From positions 1 to 9,307 of the forward strand of contig JAESUE010000255.1 of the NCBI GenBank assembly GCA_016763235.1: a stretch of 9,307 bases of DNA, written 5' to 3'. Below are positions 1-4,478 of this stretch, one piece after another. The notes below the pieces were generated by a model. The model was not told the DNA's origin, searched no databases, and worked only from the letters and a program-made list of their open reading frames with translations. Position numbers and translations under genes: made by a program. This stretch comes from Pseudomonadales bacterium. GTDB lineage: Bacteria; Pseudomonadota; Gammaproteobacteria; Pseudomonadales; UBA3067. Position 1 is the stretch's first letter. Each line of letters starts with the position of its first letter.

Positions 1-291
1 CGCGGCTGGGCAGCGAATACAGCATGCCGTCGTGGCCATGGCGATGCCGTCATCCACGGCAATCGTGTTGAATTCCTTTGCTACGCCGCCCGCTTTTTCT
101 ATTTCGCGAGCAACCAGTTGGCCCATATCTTTTAGATGTACATGCCCGGGGACAAACTGGGTAAAAGAATTGACCACTGCAATGATGGGTTTTTTGAAAT
201 CATCATCTTTCATTCCTGTTGCACGCCATAGGGCACGGGCTCCCGCCATATTGCGGCCATGGGTGGACGTCTTGGAACGATATGCGGGCAT
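1..291 (-). CDS. ilvD: Dihydroxy-acid dehydratase, N-terminal part, with a 1-nt frameshift near the window edge
   Basis: IlvD is the [Fe-S] dehydratase that makes 2-keto acids from 2,3-dihydroxy acids in branched-chain amino acid synthesis, in the cytoplasm. Reading back from the ATG at 291-289 gives MPAYRSKTSTHGRNMAGARA, then ALWRATGM, PIIAVVNSFTQFVPGHVHLK and GGVAKEFNTIAVDDGIAM. This matches the IlvD N-terminus almost residue for residue. A good ribosome binding site (AGGAGA, 6-7 nt before ATG) supports the start. After codon 85 (Met, 39-37) the frame breaks: the family sequence GHxGMLYSLPSR is found only in the next frame, as if one C were missing from a CCC run near 36-37. The rest of the gene lies to the left of the window. 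The break is either a sequencing/assembly indel or a real mutation. The gene has its own leader and is separated from the next upstream minus-strand gene by a terminator. The family call is very secure; the intactness of the gene is not. Confidence 0.95.
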   Translation of the reverse strand, partial: MPAYRSKTSTHGRNMAGARALWRATGMKDDDFKKPIIAVVNSFTQFVPGHVHLKDMGQLVAREIEKAGGVAKEFNTIAVDDGIAMATTACCIRCPAA

Positions 292-335
292 GGGTCTCTC
301 CTGGTGGGTGCTAAAGGCGAAAATACAAGGCAGGA

Positions 336-344
336 AGAATAGCA
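336..344 (-). promoter_or_regulatory. Possible extended -10 promoter element for ilvD
   Basis: On the minus strand the sequence TGCTATTCT (344-336) fits an extended -10 element (TG-N-TAT..T) and lies about 45 nt before the ilvD start codon. No good -35 hexamer stands 16-18 nt upstream. It lies downstream of the terminator at 398-430, where an independent ilvD promoter would be expected. Pattern match only. Confidence 0.25.
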
Positions 345-397
345 GGAATCAATGTTTTGAAACAGCATTCACGACGATGAAGATCCTGCTAAACAGG

Positions 398-430
398 CAA
401 AAAAAACGGAGCAGAAAAATCCTGCTCCGT
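398..430 (-). terminator. Rho-independent terminator of the 466-867 gene
   Basis: There is a perfect 9-bp stem: ACGGAGCAG at 406-414 pairs with CTGCTCCGT at 422-430 across a 7-nt loop. On the minus strand the stem runs directly into a run of eight T (406-399), the classic intrinsic terminator layout. It begins 36 nt after the stop codon of the minus-strand gene 466-867 and isolates that gene from ilvD. On the plus strand no T-run follows the stem, so it should act in one direction only. Confidence 0.9.
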
Positions 431-465
431 ATAAGGGGAGTACTAATGAAAAATAGTAGCGCGGC

Positions 466-867
466 TTACTTGCGGCGTTTTGAAAACAAAGACTTGCCCA
501 GTTTTTCGGCGCTGCCAAGAAAGTCGCCCGCTAGATCGCTAACCTGCTCTGAAGCCTTGCCGCTATCATCGTTGTCGATTTTATTGGCATAATGTTCTGC
601 AGTTTTTCGTGCGCCTTTCAAACCCTGCTTGATACTTTGGACAAGCGAATCATCGAATTGGTTCTCAGAATTCTGACTTTTTTGATCAGCAATTACTTTT
701 TCGGCGACGTCTTTCAGTCCTTTGACCAGATTATGCTCTTTGGCTTGCTCTGGTACGAGCTCGTCAAACATACGGTTAGCGGTTTTACTTGCCTGGCCAA
801 TGATTTTGTCGGCATCACCATTTTTGTAGGTTTTAGCCGCATTTTTTATGAGCTTATCGAAGTTCAT
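466..867 (-). CDS. Small charged helical protein of unknown function
   Basis: I do not recognise the family. The 133-residue product starts MNFDKLIKNAAKTYKNGD and ends in a basic tail (SLFSKRRK). It is rich in Lys, Ala, Asp, Glu and Gln, has no cysteine, no signal peptide and no membrane segment. It appears to be mostly amphipathic helix (about 1-62 and 72-98) with a polar, probably disordered linker (62-75, QKSQNSENQ) and a second polar break near 98-106. This suggests a soluble cytoplasmic protein, perhaps one that self-associates or coats a surface, but that is only inference from composition. The ribosome binding site is weak (GAG about 7-9 nt before ATG). The strong terminator just downstream supports a real, monocistronic gene. 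It is divergent from the membrane-protein gene at 1096, with 228 nt between them. Confidence 0.7.
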   Translation of the reverse strand: MNFDKLIKNAAKTYKNGDADKIIGQASKTANRMFDELVPEQAKEHNLVKGLKDVAEKVIADQKSQNSENQFDDSLVQSIKQGLKGARKTAEHYANKIDNDDSGKASEQVSDLAGDFLGSAEKLGKSLFSKRRK

Positions 868-1095
868 GCTTAACTCTATTTAGTCGCTTTAAGTTCTAGT
901 GGTAATTGTTCTGCTCAAATTTGATCGTAATCTGAACTCTTACAGAGTAATTGCTTCTAGTAAACAATATGGGGATAGGCTTCGATGATTTCAAGACGTG
1001 CTGTCCGTTCTTTATTGGTCGCGCCTGACTATGGTGTTTTTATAAAATCGAGATTAGTCTGTTGTACTGGATGAAGTAATTGGGAAAAAGTATTA

Positions 1096-1548
1096 ATGGA
1101 CAATAAAAACCCCTCTTCGACAAGGCCGCAATTACTGAGCCATCGGGCGGTTATGTATGGTGTATTGATTGAAATTGTCGGCACCATTGTTGTTAGCATT
1201 GCCATGAGCGCTGTAACTCGGCAGGTGCTGGGCGGACGGGGCTTGGATGAAGCGGAGATAAAGGTTTTTTTTCAGCACCAATTTGAGAATATCCCATTTA
1301 TGCTGGCTGGCTTGATACCGGGTTTTCTAGTGGCAGGGCTGGCTGGTTATACGGCGGCTAAAGTGGCTGATCAGTTGGAGTATTGGCACGCTTTGATTGT
1401 GGTAGTGCTGGTTGCTGCGATATTTTACGGCCCTTCTTTGACGCGCACCCCCATATGGTTTACAGCACTTAGCCTAGCGGGGATTATGACCGCCGCATTG
1501 ATAGGGGCGGGTTTGAGTAAGCGACAAAAGCAGCGTGTCGGGGTCTAG
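1096..1548 (+). CDS. Four-helix inner-membrane protein of unknown function
   Basis: The 150-residue product has a short polar N-terminus (about 1-17) and four likely membrane helices at about 18-40, 67-90, 97-115 and 120-142. It ends in a basic tail (SKRQKQRVGV) that should face the cytoplasm. A charged segment (46-62, with DEAEIK) sits between helices 1 and 2. I see no catalytic motif, no cysteine and no known transporter signature, so I assign no function. The start is the first ATG of the frame; only a loose purine stretch (GGGAAAAAG) precedes it, so the start is moderately sure. The gene stands alone on the plus strand, with divergent and convergent neighbours, and ends 16 nt before a strong hairpin. 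Confidence 0.75.
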   Translation: MDNKNPSSTRPQLLSHRAVMYGVLIEIVGTIVVSIAMSAVTRQVLGGRGLDEAEIKVFFQHQFENIPFMLAGLIPGFLVAGLAGYTAAKVADQLEYWHALIVVVLVAAIFYGPSLTRTPIWFTALSLAGIMTAALIGAGLSKRQKQRVGV

Positions 1549-1564
1549 ATAGTCTAGAGCTGCC

Positions 1565-1605
1565 CCTTAGAGGAATAGGGGCTATTCCTCTAAGGTTTAA
1601 ATTTT
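1565..1605 (+). terminator. Hairpin terminator after the membrane-protein gene
   Basis: A perfect 14-bp stem (1565-1578 with 1582-1595; left arm CCTTAGAGGAATAG) encloses a 3-nt GGG loop; in RNA the innermost pair would open. It is followed on the plus strand by a T/A-rich run with a TTTT block. It begins 16 nt after the stop codon of the 1096-1548 gene. Because the next gene is convergent, the hairpin may also stop or protect minus-strand transcripts, although no T-run follows it on that side. Confidence 0.75.
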
Positions 1606-1618
1606 GAATCGTTGTTGT

Positions 1619-1638
1619 GCGCATCGACGTGGATGCGC
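1619..1638. repeat. Inverted repeat in the convergent intergenic gap
   Basis: GCGCATC (1619-1625) and GATGCGC (1632-1638) form a perfect 7-bp GC-rich stem with a 6-nt loop. On the plus strand it is followed by a short T-containing stretch, and on the minus strand it lies just past the end of the DUF1244 gene. It could be a second, weaker stop signal between the convergent genes. Its role is uncertain. Confidence 0.5.
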
Positions 1639-1655
1639 TTTGTTAAGCGAATGCC

Positions 1656-1955
1656 CTATGCGCTTTTATTTTGGCGTGCCTCGAATGCTGCAAGCTGTTC
1701 TGGGGTGGCTTTTTTCTGATACTTCTCTTTCCATTCATCGTAGGGCTGGCCATAGATGGCTTCTCTGGCATCTTCGTAGTTTAAGGTTACGCCTCGTTCT
1801 TCTGCCTCGCTGCGGTACCATTTAGCCAGGCAGTTCCGGCAGAACCCAGCCAGTATCATCAGGTCAATGTTTTGTGCTTCTTTGTGTTCATCGAGGTGTT
1901 TGAGTAGCTGCCTGAACGCCGCTGCTTCAATTTCTGTTTGGGTTTGTTTGTCCAT
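1656..1955 (-). CDS. DUF1244 family protein
   Basis: This is a small soluble protein of the DUF1244 family, whose function is not established. The 99-residue product carries the family hallmark region: AFRQLLKHL (14-22), then QNIDLMILAGFCRNCLAKWY (28-47), then YGQPYDEWKEKYQ near 68-80. Cys39 and Cys42 form a CxxC pair within the FCRNCL motif, a possible metal or redox site (inference). I place the start at ATG 1955-1953. An upstream in-frame TTG at 1964 would add three residues and overlap the stop of the preceding gene, and is less likely. The stop codon of the Rieske gene (1963-1961) lies only 5 nt before this ATG and no strong ribosome binding site is visible, so translation is probably coupled. 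The C-terminus (ATPEQLAAFEARQNKSA) is polar and likely flexible. Confidence 0.9.
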   Translation of the reverse strand: MDKQTQTEIEAAAFRQLLKHLDEHKEAQNIDLMILAGFCRNCLAKWYRSEAEERGVTLNYEDAREAIYGQPYDEWKEKYQKKATPEQLAAFEARQNKSA

Positions 1956-1960
1956 AATTA

Positions 1961-2287
1961 TCAACCAATATTTTTGACCAAAATGTGGTCATTTTGAATT
2001 TCAAAAGGAATGGCTTTCAGCGACTTCCCCTGGCAGGGGCCGCTAATACAATGGCCACTTTCTATTTCAAACAAGGCATTGTGGTTTGAACATTGTATAA
2101 ATTGTTTATCCATATCGAGGAACTGGTTTTCCTGGAATTCCAAGTTAATGCCGATATGGGGGCAGGAGTTTTCATAAACATATATCTGGCCATCATGTTT
2201 TACAGCAAATAGAGCGCTTTCGCCTATGGTGAAGCTTTTGGCCGCGCTGTCTTCAATATCCATAATGGAACACAGGGATTTTTCCAT
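1961..2287 (-). CDS. Rieske-type [2Fe-2S] ferredoxin-like protein
   Basis: This 108-residue protein is a stand-alone Rieske domain. The cluster-binding motifs are CPH (Cys42, His44) and CSNH (Cys66, His69), the CxH...CxxH pattern that binds a [2Fe-2S] cluster through two Cys and two His. Two further cysteines (80 and 85, in GHCISGPCQGKSL) follow the second motif. There is no signal peptide or membrane anchor, so it should be a cytoplasmic electron carrier or an electron-transfer subunit; its partner is not visible here. The start ATG at 2287-2285 has a usable GAGA ribosome binding site 6-10 nt upstream. The gene lies immediately upstream of the DUF1244 gene and is very probably cotranscribed with it. 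This hints at a shared job for the Rieske protein and the CxxC-bearing DUF1244 protein, but that is inference. Confidence 0.92.
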   Translation of the reverse strand: MEKSLCSIMDIEDSAAKSFTIGESALFAVKHDGQIYVYENSCPHIGINLEFQENQFLDMDKQFIQCSNHNALFEIESGHCISGPCQGKSLKAIPFEIQNDHILVKNIG

Positions 2288-2340
2288 ATTTGTCTCGGTT
2301 AAATGTTATGCAAAGCGGTGTATTCTTGCACTGCTTACTG

Positions 2341-2357
2341 GCAAACACAATGTTTGC
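2341..2357. repeat. 17-nt palindrome upstream of the Rieske gene, possible operator
   Basis: GCAAACA (2341-2347) and TGTTTGC (2351-2357) are perfect inverted arms around CAA. It lies about 53 nt upstream of the Rieske start. On the minus strand a -35-like TTGCCA overlaps its downstream edge, although no good -10 follows at normal spacing. The size and symmetry suit a dimeric regulator; which one is unknown. Confidence 0.45.
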
Positions 2358-2804
2358 TGTCTATTCGCGTTTGCTCCAGAGCTTGTGTCTTGGTCCTCTT
2401 TTCGTAAAGAGAGGGTGAGTTTGAAGGGGCTTGTTTTGACGAGAAAGCGTAAAGCGCGTAATAAATAAATAGTTATGAAATTGAATTATTCGGCAGAGAA
2501 AAATATTAGATATTTACAGGATGTATCAAACTGCTCAGCTATGTTATTTGTGACTAATGAAACCATCGGTTAGCGGAGTGTTTTGTTGACGTTCTTTAAA
2601 ATTATTTTATCTTTATTTTATTTAATTGTATTTTCTTCCGGTAAATATAAACCCTCTATTTTTTCTGTTCCCTCTCAATGTAGCCTGTTTGTCTGCGTTT
2701 AAATTTGGACAGTGAATTTGCTATTTAAATAATAGTACCCCGTTACGAATTAAATTGTGACTGCGCGACAAAAAATATTAAAGTGTCGGATTTGCACATT
2801 CTGA

Positions 2805-2819
2805 TACTGTAAAACAGTA
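2805..2819. repeat. 15-nt inverted repeat in the intergenic region
   Basis: TACTGT (2805-2810) and ACAGTA (2814-2819) are perfect arms around AAA. The half-sites resemble those of LexA boxes, but the 3-nt spacer is too short for that operator. It lies 283 nt upstream of the secreted-protein gene. Role unknown. Confidence 0.35.
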
Positions 2820-2887
2820 GTATTAGGGGGTTTCTAATTTAATTCTTGAGCGGAAGTATTGAGAGTTTATACGTTTGAATATCATAT

Positions 2888-2910
2888 TTTTTAAAACATT
2901 GTTTTAAAAA
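2888..2910. repeat. 23-nt AT-rich perfect inverted repeat
   Basis: TTTTTAAAAC (2888-2897) and GTTTTAAAAA (2901-2910) form a perfect 10-bp inverted repeat around ATT. It lies about 190 nt upstream of the secreted-protein gene. It could be an operator or a site for an AT-preferring DNA-binding protein. Being AT-rich it is a weak RNA hairpin, and no typical terminator context surrounds it. Confidence 0.45.
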
Positions 2911-2972
2911 TCCGCGTGCAATCCTTTGTTTTACCGAATAAATACCTCCTCCCCCAGATACACATTTTTTTC

Positions 2973-2992
2973 ATTTATAAACCATTATAAAT
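2973..2992. repeat. 20-nt inverted repeat about 110 nt upstream of the secreted-protein gene
   Basis: ATTTATAA (2973-2980) and TTATAAAT (2985-2992) are perfect 8-bp arms around ACCA. It lies 110 nt before the start codon, where an operator would be reasonable, but AT-rich sequence makes short palindromes common by chance. Its role is inferred from position only. Confidence 0.35.
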
Positions 2993-3101
2993 ATTGAACC
3001 CTGTTCGAGTATTGGTGTTAAGTCGATATTTGATAAAAGTAATGGGGGTGTGTTTCAATAGCAGATCAAAATAAAAAATAATATGATAACCAGAGGGTAG
3101 T

Positions 3102-4418
3102 ATGGATATACTCAAACAAGGCATTCTGCCGAAAGCTTTAGGCTTATTTAGTTTAATCGGGATTTTAATATTTCCTTCCCTTTCGCTTGCTGGTTTGGAG
3201 GTTACTAACCCCAGCAGGAAGTACGAAGTGACTACTATCAAAGGTGAGAATTTACCCATAATGGGGGAATCCACGGCTGAATATTCTGTTATGGCCATTG
3301 AAGGTGGCAAGCTCTCTCCCATTCCTTTCCAGTTTGATGACTTAAATGTTAAGAGGCTTATTTTTGTTCCTGGAGCAGTGGTCGAGGTTGACGGCAAAGA
3401 AAATGTCGTAGAAGCACAGGATGAGTTGGTTTTTATGTATCGGGATATGGGGTTTAAAGCCGATTCTGCTACAGTCGGAAGCCTAGAAGGAGCGATTGTT
3501 TCTGAGTTTGAAATTACAGAAGAAGGTGTCAGTCGTTATGCCTATCTGGTAAAAGGCAATTCGCAGCGCAGCGATAAAGTGTATGCGCATTATGATTTTG
3601 AAACCGGTTTTATCGAAACAGACACTTACACGATGCAGTTTGACCCTAATAACATTACGGTATGGTCTGATTGGAGAATCAAAGGCTTAACCGGAACCAA
3701 ATCAGCGCCCAATGTTTTAGATATGATGAAAGCGCGCTTCTTTGTACGTTTGGGTTTTTTCAAGGTCACTCTTCATAATGCACTGATCCCTGCTAGAACC
3801 ATCGCGGTAAAAAATGGGCCTATTCGCTCCATTGTTGAAGCTGATATTTCAATTGGTGCGTTGGGCATCGATATTCTGAAAGGAGGTGTTAGCGTTACTT
3901 TAACGCCTCAATCTATTCGTTATCCTATTTTTGCTTTTTTCCCTAAGGCGGCCGGTGCTTTAAGTGAGTTTACTATTGATGTGACCATTGATCATGTCGA
4001 TTTTGACGGCACAAAATATAAAACACCTTTGGGGCCTGAGGAGCCGTTAATTGCCGGACAAAAAGTATCTGATAAGGTGCGTAAGCAGTACACCAATGAT
4101 AATGCTAACCCTTGGGTTGCGATTAGCTCTGGTCACAATTGGGATATGTTCTTTATTTCAAGACTCTCCGAAGGATTTGATCCCGTTGTTAGTGCGCTAT
4201 ATAGGGATGAAGGGGCCGGTGATGATCGAAATGAACCGGAGAATTTCAAGGGAAGCAGTGCTGAAATGGGCTTGAGGTTATCGGATATTCCCGTTGGAAA
4301 CGATGTGATTTTTGAGTACGCCCTCTATTTTGGTGCTGATTTATGGGAAGGCAATGACCCTAAAAAGGCAGCTTATAATATATTCCACCCAGCTGCCGTT
4401 GTGGTGAACCAGCTATAG
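3102..4418 (+). CDS. Secreted beta-rich protein of unknown family
   Basis: The 438-residue product begins with a Sec signal peptide: a short basic start (MDILKQGILPK), a hydrophobic core (about 12-27) and a likely cleavage site after SLSLA at residue 30. The mature protein of about 408 residues has no cysteine and no further clear membrane helix. It is made largely of alternating strand-like segments (for example 85-97, 142-151, 219-227, 247-270, 402-410), so it should be a periplasmic, outer-membrane-associated or exported beta protein. Recognisable local features are PIPFQFDD (73-80), AQDELVFMYRDMGFKA (105-120) and the C-terminal YFGADLWEGNDPKKAAYNIF (409-428). I do not recognise a named family and propose no function. 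AGAGGG 4 nt before ATG supports the start. The gene is alone on its strand, preceded by an unusually long AT-rich leader and followed by an intrinsic terminator. It is convergent with the Cus operon and shows no evident functional link to it. Confidence 0.8.
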   Translation: MDILKQGILPKALGLFSLIGILIFPSLSLAGLEVTNPSRKYEVTTIKGENLPIMGESTAEYSVMAIEGGKLSPIPFQFDDLNVKRLIFVPGAVVEVDGKENVVEAQDELVFMYRDMGFKADSATVGSLEGAIVSEFEITEEGVSRYAYLVKGNSQRSDKVYAHYDFETGFIETDTYTMQFDPNNITVWSDWRIKGLTGTKSAPNVLDMMKARFFVRLGFFKVTLHNALIPARTIAVKNGPIRSIVEADISIGALGIDILKGGVSVTLTPQSIRYPIFAFFPKAAGALSEFTIDVTIDHVDFDGTKYKTPLGPEEPLIAGQKVSDKVRKQYTNDNANPWVAISSGHNWDMFFISRLSEGFDPVVSALYRDEGAGDDRNEPENFKGSSAEMGLRLSDIPVGNDVIFEYALYFGADLWEGNDPKKAAYNIFHPAAVVVNQL

Positions 4419-4443
4419 CCGTGTTATAAAAAGTGGCGTAACG

Positions 4444-4478
4444 AGGGTGATGGCAAATATGCCTCACCCTATTTTTTT
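4444..4478 (+). terminator. Intrinsic terminator of the secreted-protein gene, overlapping the cusA stop
   Basis: The stem pairs 4444-4455 (AGGGTGATGGCA) with 4460-4470 (TGCCTCACCCT), with one bulged T at 4451 and a 4-nt loop. It is followed on the plus strand by seven T (4472-4478). It starts 26 nt after the stop codon at 4418. Its right arm and T-run lie within the last codons and stop codon (4471-4469) of the convergent cusA. On the minus strand the same hairpin follows the cusA stop, but the only T-rich block comes some 10 nt later, so it would be at best a weak terminator for the Cus operon. Confidence 0.85.

Larger units (their letters stand above)
2288..3101. other. Long AT-rich intergenic region between divergent genes
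   Basis: This 814-nt gap separates the minus-strand Rieske gene from the plus-strand secreted-protein gene. I see no convincing protein gene, tRNA or mobile-element end in it. It is clearly richer in A and T than its neighbours from about 2460 onward and has at least four inverted repeats (2341-2357, 2805-2819, 2888-2910, 2973-2992). A rough sigma-70-like pair (TTGAGA 2859-2864 and TATCAT 2880-2885) has near-consensus hexamers but only 15 nt between them, so it is a weak promoter candidate for the plus-strand gene. The length and the repeats suggest a regulatory region, an untranslated RNA, or the remains of lost genes. The sequence alone does not decide. Confidence 0.5.

Noticed and set aside
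32..592. Plus-strand open frame of 186 codons across ilvD and the small helical gene
   Set aside because: It is antisense to a clear IlvD coding sequence and to the terminator, and its product has no protein-like family features.
592..873. Plus-strand open frame of 93 codons with hydrophobic, Cys/Phe-rich product
   Set aside because: It is the antisense shadow of the 466-867 gene, whose strand is supported by its downstream terminator.
2303..2331. Minus-strand promoter for the Rieske gene with TAACAT and GTGCAA hexamers 17 nt apart
   Set aside because: The -35 match is poor, and the implied transcription start would fall on the ribosome binding site.
2226..2468. Plus-strand open frame of 80 codons starting inside the Rieske gene
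   Set aside because: It starts with GTG antisense to the Rieske N-terminus, has no ribosome binding site and shows no recognisable domain.
2475..2573. 32-codon plus-strand frame starting MKLNYSAEKN in the AT-rich gap
   Set aside because: There is no ribosome binding site and nothing marks it as coding; short open frames of this size are expected by chance.
2805..2819. LexA (SOS) box
   Set aside because: The half-sites CTGT and ACAG are there, but they are 3 nt apart instead of the 8 nt of the gammaproteobacterial LexA box.
2975..3397. Minus-strand open frame of 140 codons over the start of the secreted-protein gene
   Set aside because: The plus-strand gene has a signal peptide, ribosome binding site and terminator; the minus-strand product is low in protein-like character.
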